The position numbers were made by a program, and so were the translations under genes. A DNA stretch of 64,000 bases from Stigmatella ashevillena. Lineage in GTDB: Bacteria; Myxococcota; Myxococcia; Myxococcales; Myxococcaceae. Under the pieces are notes generated by a model, which saw only the letters and a program-made list of their open reading frames with translations, made no database searches and had not been told where the DNA came from. The stretch is taken from positions 8,984,425 to 9,048,424 of the forward strand of contig NZ_JAQNDM010000002.1 in NCBI RefSeq assembly GCF_028368975.1, in the 5' to 3' direction. Of the stretch, positions 9,095-17,569 are shown in pieces (positions within the stretch are counted from its first letter, which is position 1; every line of letters begins with the position of its first letter).

Positions 9095-10084
9095 TCAGGA
9101 CACCGCCGGTGGGTGCCCTGTCCGCGCGTTCGCGCGCAGCTCGCGCACGCCTCGCCCCAGCTTTCGCCGGAGCAGCGTCCGCAGCGTCACCCCGTCGGAG
9201 TAGCCCACCTGTGCTGCAATCTCATCGACGCTCGCACTGCTCGTCTGGAGCAGGTGGACCGCGCGCTCGATGCGCAGGTCTTGGAAGTACGAGAGCGGGG
9301 ACCTGCCGAGCACGCTCCGCAGTCGGCGCGCGAGTGTCCGCTCACTGGCTCCGACCGCGCGGGCCGCTGCGCCCAGTGAGAAGCCCTCCGCGAGTTGGCG
9401 CCGAGCCCAGCGCTCGAAGCTCTCGACGATGGGGTCCTCGTGCGCGAGGTGGTCGGAGATGGCGTAGGTTGCTTGCGAGGGGCGCGGATCGATGACGAGG
9501 TACCGGGCCGTCAATGCCGCCAGGGCCGGGCTGTGCTGCCGCACCAGCCACAACGCCAGGTCCAGATGGGCCAGCGCTGCTCCCGCCGTCACGCAGAGCG
9601 AGCTCGCGACCACCATGCGCGACTCATCGAGTTCCACGCGCGGATATCGCTCCCGGAACAGAGGTGCGAGCCACCACGTCGTTGTCGCGGCTTGCCCATC
9701 GAGAAGGGAAGCTCCGGCGAGAACGAAGGTCGCCGTGCAGGCCGCGGCCACCCGCGTTCCGGCCGCGACCTGTGCTCGCAGAAGGCCGGTTGCATCCGCC
9801 ACGTCACGCCGTTCCAGCGCCAGCCGGAGCGTCTCGGGCGTCTTGGTACTCAACGCCGGCATGACGATGACGTCGGGACGCGGGAGACCCTTCGCCAGGA
9901 CGGCCGGTACCCCGAGACCTTGGCCGGTGCGCACGCGGCGACGAACTCCCACGATGCGGACCTCGAAGCGCATGGAGGGTGTCCCGGCTGCTGCGGCCAG
10001 ATCGTTCGCTGTTCCGAACGTGTCGAGGATCGTCGCCAGCCCAGTGTCAAAGACTCCGTCGAGTGCGAGGACATGGATTCTCAT
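9095..10084 (-). CDS. GlxA-type AraC family transcriptional regulator
   Basis: A 329-residue regulator. Residues about 1-165 form a DJ-1/PfpI-like domain (MRIHVLALDGVFDTGLATIL; the nucleophile-elbow region reads AACTATFVLAGASLLDG). Residues about 215-320 form a double HTH AraC domain (LGAAARAVGASERTLARRL, LSYFQDLRIERAVHLLQ, VDEIAAQVGYSD). ATG at 10084 matches the start of the DJ-1 fold; the open frame upstream is a shadow of other genes. It is divergent from the ABM-domain gene with 105 bases between the starts, the usual layout for a regulator and its target. Confidence 0.9.
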   Translation of the reverse strand: MRIHVLALDGVFDTGLATILDTFGTANDLAAAAGTPSMRFEVRIVGVRRRVRTGQGLGVPAVLAKGLPRPDVIVMPALSTKTPETLRLALERRDVADATGLLRAQVAAGTRVAAACTATFVLAGASLLDGQAATTTWWLAPLFRERYPRVELDESRMVVASSLCVTAGAALAHLDLALWLVRQHSPALAALTARYLVIDPRPSQATYAISDHLAHEDPIVESFERWARRQLAEGFSLGAAARAVGASERTLARRLRSVLGRSPLSYFQDLRIERAVHLLQTSSASVDEIAAQVGYSDGVTLRTLLRRKLGRGVRELRANARTGHPPAVS

Positions 10085-10189
10085 GGCGAGAATCGTACCG
10101 TTATTGTCATTTCCGCCAACTGGTCGTGGCCGCCCGCCCTCTCTATCTTCTTCTCCGTCCTCGAACCGAGGCTCGAAAGGAGTCCCGAC

Positions 10190-10492
10190 ATGGTGCGCGT
10201 GGGTTTGCTCGTACGGTTGCAGGCGAAGCCGGGGAAAGAAGAAGAGGTCGCGCGGTTCCTCCAGGGCGCGTTGCCCCTGGCGAATGAGGAGGTCGCCACG
10301 ACGGTCTGGTTCGCCCTCCGCCTGGGGCCGTCCACGTTCGGAATCTTCGATGCCTTCCCCGACGACTCGGGGCGCCATGCGCACCTGGCGGGGCGGATCG
10401 CTGCCGCGCTGATGGCGAAGGCACCGGACCTGCTCTCGGAGCCTCCGAGCATCGAGAAAGTGGACGTGCTCGCCAGCAAGTTCCCTGGCTGA
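10190..10492 (+). CDS. ABM-domain (antibiotic biosynthesis monooxygenase-like) protein
   Basis: A 100-residue ferredoxin-like alpha/beta protein (MVRVGLLVRLQAKPGKEEEV, then TTVWFALRLGPSTFGIFDAF), the pattern of ABM/quinol-monooxygenase-like proteins. These usually dimerise and act on quinones or aromatic compounds without cofactor. A strong Shine-Dalgarno AAAGGAGT at about 10177-10184 sets the ATG at 10190. It is divergent from a GlxA-type AraC regulator, which probably controls it. Substrate unknown. Confidence 0.87.
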   Translation: MVRVGLLVRLQAKPGKEEEVARFLQGALPLANEEVATTVWFALRLGPSTFGIFDAFPDDSGRHAHLAGRIAAALMAKAPDLLSEPPSIEKVDVLASKFPG

Positions 10493-10515
10493 CGGCGGTC
10501 CATGTCCATCGGCGG

Positions 10516-11898
10516 TCAGCCGATCTTGAGCACCTGCGGTGCGCCGCCGCTCATATAGACCGCCGAGAAACGGCCCGTTCCGGAGATCCCCGTGGGTTGA
10601 ACGTGCCAGCCGGACGTATTCGCCCAGACGCGATAGATCGCTCCTCCCTGATCGAGCATGACGGTGGGCCAGGTCGTCCCGGTGGCCACCGCGGAGATCT
10701 GGCCAATCAAGTTCAAGCCGGTCGACGCCTTGTGCCAGCCCGAGGCGTCGCCCCAGATCTGGTAGAGATACCCGTTCTCGATCGCCATCACCTGAGGCAC
10801 GGTGCCGCCCATGTTGACGGCGGAGATCTGACCGTTGATCGGAATCCCCGTGGACGCGACGTTCCATCCGGAGGTCGATCCGTAGACGTGGTAGAGCACG
10901 CCGCCTTGGGCCAACATGACCGTCGGCCAGCTCCCTCCCATGTTGACGGCGGAGATCTGACCGGTGAGCATCATGCCGGTGGACAGCTTCTTCCAACCCG
11001 AGCTCGTTCCCACGGTTTGGAAGAGGGTGCTGTTCTCGATGCTCATCACGTTTGGCCAAGAGCCGCCCATGTTCACCGCGCTCATCGATGTCGGGTTGCT
11101 CGCGATGCCGGTATTGCCGAACGTCCATCCACTGCTGGTTCCATAGACCTGATAGAGGACGCCTGCCTGCGTCATCATGAGCTGCGGCCAGGACCCGCCC
11201 ATGTTGACGGCGGAGAGCTGCGAGGGATTGAACAGCAACCCCGTGTCGCCGCTCTGCCAACTGGCACCCGCGTTGGTGGAGTAGACCTGCCGGAGCGGTC
11301 CCGGCGCGCCTGAGCCTCCCTCTCCGACGTACGCCTCGAAGTCTACGGAGCCGCCGCGGGTTGCGTGCTGCGCACCGGCGCCGACGTGAAGACTGAGGTG
11401 CAGATGTGCCCCGTAGCCGGTTTCCGAACCGTTTCCGGAGCCACCCGAGAGCGCAATCTGTTGTCCCTGGGCGACCTGCGCGCCCAGGGCGACTTGGATG
11501 GAAGAGAGATGCAGGTAGTCGGTTTTCGAGCCGTCAGGATGGTCGATGAAAACCATGCGACCACCGGAGCCTCCGATGGTATTCGTGACGCCCACGACGG
11601 TTCCTTCCTTCACGGCGACGACGCGCGTTCCCGTGGGGCACACGTAGTCGGTTCCCGGATTCACGGAGCCCCGGGCCACGTGGTCTGCGAAGGAGTCGGA
11701 AACCCTGCGCGACGAGGTCGGGTAGATGTAGCCACCCGCTGCGAGCGCGGCCCGCGGAGCAGCCAAAGCGCCGCCGAATGCGAGCGCGGCGAGCGCACCT
11801 CCTCCGCCCAGGAGGGCTCTTCTGCTCAACCCGACGCTCTCCGTCTGTTCCATGGGTGAGGGTCGAATCTGGCCATTGGCTGTTTCTGGATTGCTCAC
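10516..11898 (-). CDS. Tat-exported M23-like protein with propeller-like repeat tail
   Basis: A 460-residue exported protein. GTG at 11898 has AGAAGG seven bases upstream. The N-terminus carries a twin-arginine signal (SRRALLGGGGALAAL, about 25-40). Residues about 55-190 are a LytM/M23 domain: GTDY with Asp84, YLHLS with His130 and GAHLHLSLH with His165/His167. The first zinc-ligand His of the family HxxxD motif is Asn80 here (NPGTD). The rest (about 200-460) is six repeats of about 41 residues built on ISAVNMGGSWPxVM...GxLYQVYGxxSGW, like a six-bladed propeller or lectin. It may bind or cleave peptidoglycan or glycans; activity is uncertain because of the Asn. Confidence 0.85.
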   Translation of the reverse strand: MSNPETANGQIRPSPMEQTESVGLSRRALLGGGGALAALAFGGALAAPRAALAAGGYIYPTSSRRVSDSFADHVARGSVNPGTDYVCPTGTRVVAVKEGTVVGVTNTIGGSGGRMVFIDHPDGSKTDYLHLSSIQVALGAQVAQGQQIALSGGSGNGSETGYGAHLHLSLHVGAGAQHATRGGSVDFEAYVGEGGSGAPGPLRQVYSTNAGASWQSGDTGLLFNPSQLSAVNMGGSWPQLMMTQAGVLYQVYGTSSGWTFGNTGIASNPTSMSAVNMGGSWPNVMSIENSTLFQTVGTSSGWKKLSTGMMLTGQISAVNMGGSWPTVMLAQGGVLYHVYGSTSGWNVASTGIPINGQISAVNMGGTVPQVMAIENGYLYQIWGDASGWHKASTGLNLIGQISAVATGTTWPTVMLDQGGAIYRVWANTSGWHVQPTGISGTGRFSAVYMSGGAPQVLKIG

Positions 11899-11969
11899 GG
11901 CAGCACCTTCTGGGCAAAAATCGTCGATTGAGGGATAAACACATTAATACTGTCTTGCTTACTCCTGGA

Positions 11970-13295
11970 ATGGAAGTGGGCCACTGGCGCGTGCTGGAAG
12001 CGCATGGCCAGGGCTCCTATGGCGCCGTCTATCGCGTCGAAAAGGTGGGGCATCCGGAGGAAGGCCCCTTCGCGTTGAAGTTGGCCCTCTACCAGAAGGA
12101 TCCCCGGTTCGAGCGGGAGGGAGAGTTGCTCTCACGTCTCCAGCACCCGCATGTTCCTCGGCTCTTGGAGCGGGGCTCATGGGAAATGCCGGGCGGAGGC
12201 GCCTTTCCATTCATTGTCATGGAGTGGGTGGAGGGCGTGCCCTTGTACGCGTGGGCCGCTCAGCACGCGCTCACGTCTCGCCAGGCCTCGACGTTCCTGG
12301 CGCAAGTGGCCTCCGCCTTGGTGGCCACCCACGAAGCAGAGGGCGTGCACCGGGACGTGAAGGGGGACAATATTCTCGTGCGGACAGGGGACGCACACGC
12401 GGTGCTGATGGATTTCGGCTCGGCGTACTATCGAAGGGCCCAGGTGCTCACGCACCAGTTTCCGCCGCCAGGAACCCCTCAGTACCAGAGCCCCGAATCC
12501 CAGCGCTTTCAATGGGAGCACCGGCATCAGTCTCTGGCCCGCTACGAGGCGCAGCCCGCCGATGACCTGTATGCTCTGGGCGTGACGGCCTATCGCCTCG
12601 TCACCGGCCAGTATCCTCCGGCTGCCCTGGACGTGAAGGTGACCGAAGGGGGATTCGAGTTCTTTCAGCCGCCCTGGGTGCCACCCGAGAGTTGGGTCTC
12701 CGTGTGCCCGGAGTTGTCGGAGCTCATCCGGCAGATGCTCTGCGACGAGCCCTCTTCTCGGGGGCGCACCGAAGAGATCGCCGAGGCGCTGGGGCGCCTT
12801 GCAAGGACTGCGGGGCCTCGGGCGGATCGACCCATCGCCCCGTTGCCCGCGCAAGCGGACATGGCCCGGACCCCCCAGTCGCGGGCAGAGGTGCCGTGGC
12901 TGGCGATGGTGGCCCTGGTGTACCTGGTGCTTGGAGCATGGTGGATGAAGGGCGAGCAAGACATTCGCCCAGAGGAGAGCCAAGACGCGCGGCGCAGCGA
13001 TCAGCCGGACGCTGGGACGGTAGGACTGGGGGAGTCGGCGCTCTCCAGTCCTGCGGGGATGGGCCCGAATGAGCCGGGAGGGAGAGGCGTCGGCCTCGAC
13101 ATGCCCAAGAAGCCTCTGCCCGGTCAGCGGCAGCCTCCCTGCGAAAAGCCCTTGGTTGAGATCAACGAAGGCTGCTGGGGGCGCTTGGGCGATGCCGTGC
13201 CGCCCTGCGGTGCCAACTCCTATGAGTGGAAGAAGGGCTGCTATTTGCCCCTTGTCGACTTGCGGAGACCTTCGACCTCAGACGCGCCTCGGTGA
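11970..13295 (+). CDS. Hanks-type Ser/Thr protein kinase with exported Cys-containing tail
   Basis: A 441-residue receptor-like kinase. Gly-rich loop GQGSYGAVY (13-21), Lys37, HRD with Asp129, DFG 148-150 and SPE 174-176 are intact, so the kinase should be active. Kinase domain about 5-280, one TM helix about 309-325, then a tail of about 115 residues carrying four Cys (PPCEKPL, GCWGRL, PPCGANS, KKGCYLP). This tail is a recurrent form in myxobacterial kinases and is presumably a periplasmic sensor or structural cap. No good ribosome site precedes ATG 11970; an upstream TTG in the same frame (LLTPGMEV) is possible. Divergent from the M23-like gene. Confidence 0.9.
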   Translation: MEVGHWRVLEAHGQGSYGAVYRVEKVGHPEEGPFALKLALYQKDPRFEREGELLSRLQHPHVPRLLERGSWEMPGGGAFPFIVMEWVEGVPLYAWAAQHALTSRQASTFLAQVASALVATHEAEGVHRDVKGDNILVRTGDAHAVLMDFGSAYYRRAQVLTHQFPPPGTPQYQSPESQRFQWEHRHQSLARYEAQPADDLYALGVTAYRLVTGQYPPAALDVKVTEGGFEFFQPPWVPPESWVSVCPELSELIRQMLCDEPSSRGRTEEIAEALGRLARTAGPRADRPIAPLPAQADMARTPQSRAEVPWLAMVALVYLVLGAWWMKGEQDIRPEESQDARRSDQPDAGTVGLGESALSSPAGMGPNEPGGRGVGLDMPKKPLPGQRQPPCEKPLVEINEGCWGRLGDAVPPCGANSYEWKKGCYLPLVDLRRPSTSDAPR

Positions 13296-13317
13296 GGCTC
13301 GGCGGGAGGTTCCGCTT

Positions 13318-13431
13318 TCAGAGACTGAGGCTGGTGAGGATGGCATTCCATCCGCGGAAGGTCTGGAAGAGGACTGCTCTTCCATCGGCATTGAAGTCTC
13401 CTAAAGGCGGGCTGCAAGGATGCGATTTCAT
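13318..13431 (-). pseudogene. Short remnant resembling the end of an FG-GAP/VCBS-type protein
   Basis: Antisense to the gap after the kinase, a frame from 13431 to a TGA at 13318-13320 encodes 37 residues containing GDFNADGRAVLFQTFRGW. The DFNxDGRxxxxF pattern is that of the calcium-binding FG-GAP/VCBS repeat. No longer frame leads into it, so it looks like the surviving 3' tail of a decayed gene rather than a working one. Chance resemblance cannot be excluded from the sequence alone. Confidence 0.3.
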
Positions 13432-13467
13432 TCTCCTGTCTTGTAAGGGATGAAATCCCACTCATCC
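13418..13467. terminator. Hairpin between kinase and di-haem protein genes
   Basis: GATTTCAT (13424-13431) pairs exactly with ATGAAATC (13450-13457). An outer GGATG (13418-13422) / CATCC (13463-13467) continues the stem across a small internal loop. It lies between convergent genes, so a bidirectional terminator is likely; there is no long U-run. Confidence 0.4.
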
Positions 13468-13499
13468 CGTGGCCGTGAGTACTTGGAAAGGGGGGCGGC

Positions 13500-15629
13500 T
13501 CAGAGAGACTCGAGGAACGCGAGCACCGCGGTCCGGTCTGCCTTGCTCAGCGCCTCGAATCGGATGCGGCTGTTGTTCGCCTCGCCGCCGTGCCAGGCGA
13601 TGGCCTCCATCAGCGTGCGCGCACGCCCATCATGCAGGTAGCGCACGTTCTGTGCCCCTCCCTGCACGTACTTGAGAGAGCCAATCCCCCACAGCGGCGC
13701 GGTGCGCCACAGGCTGGGTCCGGCTTGCCCTTGGGTCAGCGTATCGGCCAGCCCTGACCCCATGTCGTGGAGCATCAGGTTGGTATACGGATGAATGGTC
13801 TGGTTTCGCAGCTCGGCGAACGGGTGCGTCGTGCCGGTCTTCATCTGGGGGGTGTGGCAGGCGACACACTGAGCCTGGGCAAACAGTGTACTGCCGCGAT
13901 TGATCTGGGTGGGGTTCACGTCATGCTCGGGTGAGACGCGGATCCCCTCCAGGAAGCCGCTGCGCAGGCTGCGCTGTGCGGGGACTCCCAGCAGCGCAAG
14001 ATAGGAGGCGACCCGCTCGATCTCCGTCTCGGAGATGGATGTGGCCGTCCCCGATGCGTTGCAATTGGCGACGCCGCGCTGGCAATTGAGCGATTTGTAG
14101 ACAGGCGAGGTGACTCCCATGTCTTTGAGCAACGCGTCACCGGACTGCTGGCGCAGGGAGGCCTTGCTCGCCTTCCAGCCAAAGCGGCCGAGATGCCGGC
14201 TGCCGGTCTCCGGGTTGGTGGCCCAGTTCGGCACCCCCCGCACGCCATCGCCGTTTTGATCATTCGGATCGGCCAGGTTCAGGAGCGTCGCTTCGTCCAC
14301 GGCCTCCAGAAGGCCCACACCCATGACCTGGGGGGCTTGCCGGACAGAGAACTGCGCTGGCACCGGCCCCTTGAAGGCATAGACGGGTTTTTGCAATTCG
14401 ACCGTCTCACCATCGGGCAAGGTGCGCACGGTCTTGACGTACGACTGCACGGAGACCGCGTAATCAGGCGCTCCCGCATTCAAGGCCCGTTGCTGCACGT
14501 TCAATCCGTAGGTGGGATCTGGAGTGACTTGCGTGGCGGAGCTGGACGCGGCGGTTTCGATGGCCATCGTGTCCAGTCGGCCGCCCAACGTGGGAACGGC
14601 GCTGCGCCCATTGAGCGCATGGCACCCGATGCAACTGACGTTGTTGAAGCGTGGCCCCAGTTGATTGGCGTGCTGGGTGAACACGGGGTTGATGTCCGGG
14701 CTTTCGGAGTGTTTCCCGTCGACGAACGAGATGTGGAACAGCCTTCGCCCTTCAACGAAGCGCTTGGAGTTGGCGATCCCGATGTTGTTGACCATCTGCT
14801 GGAACCCCCGGTGCGGCTCCTCGGAATAGTTGTAGGAGACGCTGGCCTCTCCTCCCAGCAGCGTGCTCGCCGGCAGTGGAACGGAGTCGAGGGTGGGGGC
14901 AACACCATACCAAGGGCGCATGCCCACGCCAACCTGGTACAGCTGCTCGAACGAGTAGTAACGGATGCCCCCGCCATCAATGACGGCTTTGTTGTCGGGC
15001 GTATGCAAGAGGTACGGAGCGGGGGTCAGTTCAATCACATCGCCCACTTTGAACGGCGTATTGGGCTGAGGGGCACGCCAGTTGGAAGTGATGACGGCCA
15101 TGCAGTCTTCCCGCGCCGACGTCGCGTGACAGATGTTCTTGCCTCCCTCCTTGGGATTCTCGAAGCCGATGTTCATCATCCAGCCGTAATCCCGGATGTT
15201 GGAATCCACGCGTCGGAATGCGCTGATGCCCGTCTCGACGAAAGTTCCGTCGTTCACGCGCAGAGAGACCTCGATGCGCGAACGCCCGGCGGGGACTCCG
15301 TCACGGATCAAAAGGCCGAAGGAGCGGTTCTGGAAGTACCACGTCGGAAAGGTGAAGTAGTTGCCTGGGCCGACGTCGGGTGACTCCCACGGCTCACCGC
15401 GCTCGCGGGCATGTCGGTTGGTCGGACGGAAGCCCGCCAGGGTGACCAGGGTTCCGTCCGCCTCGGTGTATTGGATTTGCTCCATCACCTGCGTGCCAAG
15501 GGCGAAGAGCGGGACGTAGTCCGTCGCTCCCAGCTCGGACGTTCCCAGGGGCTCTGGAGTGGCTTCCGAGCAGGCGGTGAGGGCCAGAATGGCAGCAAAC
15601 ACCGCGGGTAGGGGGGGGCGGATGTTCAT
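13500..15629 (-). CDS. Di-haem oxidoreductase-like (DUF1111/DHOR) lipoprotein
   Basis: A 709-residue lipoprotein: MNIRPPLPAVFAAILALTAC with lipobox LTAC. ATG 15629 has GAGGAG about eight bases upstream. Two c-type haem sites are present, CIGCH (about residue 332) and CVACH (about 587). The C-terminal half has the DHOR/DUF1111 pattern (LADPNDQNGDGVRGVPN, GRFGWKA, HDMGSGLAD, WRTAPLWGIG, HDGRART). Family members are periplasmic di-haem electron carriers or putative peroxidases. Most family proteins are about 450 residues; the extra 300 N-terminal residues form a separate beta-rich module. No redox partner is adjacent. It is divergent from the gene at 15776 across 146 bases of AT-rich DNA. Confidence 0.88.
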   Translation of the reverse strand: MNIRPPLPAVFAAILALTACSEATPEPLGTSELGATDYVPLFALGTQVMEQIQYTEADGTLVTLAGFRPTNRHARERGEPWESPDVGPGNYFTFPTWYFQNRSFGLLIRDGVPAGRSRIEVSLRVNDGTFVETGISAFRRVDSNIRDYGWMMNIGFENPKEGGKNICHATSAREDCMAVITSNWRAPQPNTPFKVGDVIELTPAPYLLHTPDNKAVIDGGGIRYYSFEQLYQVGVGMRPWYGVAPTLDSVPLPASTLLGGEASVSYNYSEEPHRGFQQMVNNIGIANSKRFVEGRRLFHISFVDGKHSESPDINPVFTQHANQLGPRFNNVSCIGCHALNGRSAVPTLGGRLDTMAIETAASSSATQVTPDPTYGLNVQQRALNAGAPDYAVSVQSYVKTVRTLPDGETVELQKPVYAFKGPVPAQFSVRQAPQVMGVGLLEAVDEATLLNLADPNDQNGDGVRGVPNWATNPETGSRHLGRFGWKASKASLRQQSGDALLKDMGVTSPVYKSLNCQRGVANCNASGTATSISETEIERVASYLALLGVPAQRSLRSGFLEGIRVSPEHDVNPTQINRGSTLFAQAQCVACHTPQMKTGTTHPFAELRNQTIHPYTNLMLHDMGSGLADTLTQGQAGPSLWRTAPLWGIGSLKYVQGGAQNVRYLHDGRARTLMEAIAWHGGEANNSRIRFEALSKADRTAVLAFLESL

Positions 15630-15775
15630 GGCCAGGGCTCCTCGGGTGGAAGGCGCCGACATGGCGCATGTCTCTATTTACCAATAGTCAAACGATAAAA
15701 ACAAGGAATTCACGTGCCTTGAAAGAGGCGAAGAGGTGAAACCAGCGACTTGTTAAAAATCGGATTTCTATGTAA

Positions 15776-17110
15776 TTGAAAATCTACATACGAAGGCGAA
15801 GCCACACCGTCTATTACAAAGATTTGAACGGGGTGATCCGCTCCAATGTGGTTCAAATCCCCTTCTATACGGGGGGACACACACTCAACACGCTGGAGAA
15901 GGACATGTATCCGGCGGATGGCTGGGTTCTGGCGTTCCGGGACTTCGGGTCACCCTCGGCCGCACCGGACGTGCCCTTCTTCGCGCTGTACAACAGGTAC
16001 CGCGGCATTCTGCGGATCATGCTCTACAACTCCCGGGAGCTGACCTACAGCCGCTTCAATCTGGACCTGAGCTTCAAGGATCCGTTGGCCACCGGAGCCG
16101 TCCTCACGTACTCGGACAAGACGCGCGCCTTCCGCAACGACTTCGATCCGGCGAAGGTGGAGAGCTTCATGGTGGAGGCCAACTCCATCGGAGGGTGGAT
16201 CTACGGCGACTTCATGCTGACGGGCTACGACCCAACGATGAACGATGCCACGCAGTTGCGGTTGCAGCTGCGGGGCATGGACACGTCGACCCTCACGCTG
16301 GAGTCCACCGAGTTCACCTTGTCGGAGATTCTCTCTGACGCCAACCCGGGCACGTCGCGCAGCTCGGGCGGGGACCTGGTGTCAGCGGCGAAGCAGGGGC
16401 ACAAGTTCTACAAGTCGGCGTCGGATGCCGCCAAGTCGCTGCGCAAGGTGGGCGCCGATAACTCGAGCAAGTGGTGGGGCGGCATCCTGAAGACGGTGGT
16501 GGGCACGCCCACGCAGCCCTCGGTGCTCTCCACGGTGGCGCCCATCGTGGGAGGGCTGGTGGGCTTCATCTCCAGCTTCTTCGGCGGTGAGGCCGATCCG
16601 GCTCCGCGCGAGCCGCTGAACTTCGAGGGCTCGCTGAAGATGAGCGGCACCCTCACGCTGTCGCAGCCGCTCTATGCGATGGACCTGGGGCTCAAGTACA
16701 CCGTGGGCGGCAACCCACCGGACTACTACCGGGCGCTCAACAACATCACCTGGGGCGTCTTCAACCTGAACACCCGGCCCACCGTCTACGCCGCCATCAA
16801 GCAGGAGTGCCCCACCGGAAACAGGCCGGACTGCTTCAGGTACGCGGAAGCCTACCTGAAGGACGAGCCGAGCTACGTGTTCAATCCCTCGGCAGGGTTG
16901 CAACTGGTGTCGGTCAACTACGCTTTCACCTTTCTCAACCGGCCGCCGACCGGATTCAGTTCGTCTCCAGACCATTATGAGGTGGGCGGAGAGATGCCCA
17001 ATGGGCTTGCGGTGCGGGTGAAGATGCGGACGGCCAGTCCCACGCTCTACTTCGACGACGACCTCGTCTTCTACAAGGTCTATCCGTTCACCAAGTCGCT
17101 GACCCCGTAG
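15776..17110 (+). CDS. Uncharacterised protein with doubtful 5' end
   Basis: A 444-codon frame that opens right after an in-frame TAA (15773-15775) with TTG at 15776 and no plausible ribosome site. No ATG or GTG at this end gives a signal peptide. The interior looks fully coding: DGWVLAFRDFG, VPFFALYNRYRGILRIMLYN, NFEGSLKMSGTLTLSQPLY. A glycine-rich hydrophobic stretch lies about 260-275 (VAPIVGGLVGFISSFFGG). I do not recognise the family; the DGWVLxxRDFGxP...FxLYNxYRG pattern suggests a secreted beta-rich protein. The missing signal peptide suggests that the 5' part was lost or that a frameshift lies in the AT-rich leader. Confidence 0.6.
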   Translation: MKIYIRRRSHTVYYKDLNGVIRSNVVQIPFYTGGHTLNTLEKDMYPADGWVLAFRDFGSPSAAPDVPFFALYNRYRGILRIMLYNSRELTYSRFNLDLSFKDPLATGAVLTYSDKTRAFRNDFDPAKVESFMVEANSIGGWIYGDFMLTGYDPTMNDATQLRLQLRGMDTSTLTLESTEFTLSEILSDANPGTSRSSGGDLVSAAKQGHKFYKSASDAAKSLRKVGADNSSKWWGGILKTVVGTPTQPSVLSTVAPIVGGLVGFISSFFGGEADPAPREPLNFEGSLKMSGTLTLSQPLYAMDLGLKYTVGGNPPDYYRALNNITWGVFNLNTRPTVYAAIKQECPTGNRPDCFRYAEAYLKDEPSYVFNPSAGLQLVSVNYAFTFLNRPPTGFSSSPDHYEVGGEMPNGLAVRVKMRTASPTLYFDDDLVFYKVYPFTKSLTP

Positions 17111-17176
17111 AGCGCCCCCCGGTGGGAGCGGCTCCGTCTGCTCCCCCTCCCCGCAAAGCAGGGAGAGGGCCCAAAG

Positions 17177-17205
17177 TTGACAGAACAGCTTAACTTGAAT
17201 AATTT
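17177..17205 (+). promoter_or_regulatory. Sigma70-like promoter for the six-cysteine lipoprotein pair
   Basis: A perfect -35 TTGACA (17177-17182) is followed after 17 bases by TAATTT (17200-17205), with AT-rich flanks rare in this window. Transcription would start about 35 bases before the GTG at 17244. It is the best vegetative-type promoter I noticed. Confidence 0.55.
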
Positions 17206-17243
17206 GTTATTGCTGTTTCTCAACTTCCCGAAGGAACTCTTCC

Positions 17244-17531
17244 GTGAACGTAAAGAGCCTCATCCTCAGCCTGGCGTTGGGCGGCCTTCTTGCTGCTTGT
17301 GGCGGACCTCTCGAGGACCTGCCGGACGACACGTCGCCTTCGCTCGGTGAGACGGAGCAAGGCATCTGTGAGGGGTGGGAGAACGGGGCACGCCACTGTA
17401 CCTTCAAGTGCACCGCCAACGACTATCGGCACTGGGCGGGTTACGGCGATGTGGCTTACGGCCAGTGCCATCCACTCGCGGTCAGTTACTGTGGCCGCGA
17501 GCCGTACAGCGCCTGCTGGAGCATTCCGTGA
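17244..17531 (+). CDS. Small six-cysteine lipoprotein A
   Basis: A 95-residue lipoprotein. GTG at 17244 has AAGGA eight bases upstream. Signal MNVKSLILSLALGGLLAAC, lipobox LAAC, then a short acidic linker. The last 55 residues carry six Cys with spacing C-x9-C-x3-C-x18-C-x7-C-x7-C-W. Shared words with the next gene are GWENG, FKC, YGQC and ACWS. The spacing implies three disulfides in a compact exported domain. No named family recognised. A good promoter lies just upstream, and the paralogue starts 38 bases downstream. Confidence 0.85.
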   Translation: MNVKSLILSLALGGLLAACGGPLEDLPDDTSPSLGETEQGICEGWENGARHCTFKCTANDYRHWAGYGDVAYGQCHPLAVSYCGREPYSACWSIP

Positions 17532-17569
17532 CACCCACAGTGTTGGCCCCTTCATCCAGGAAAGCGCTC

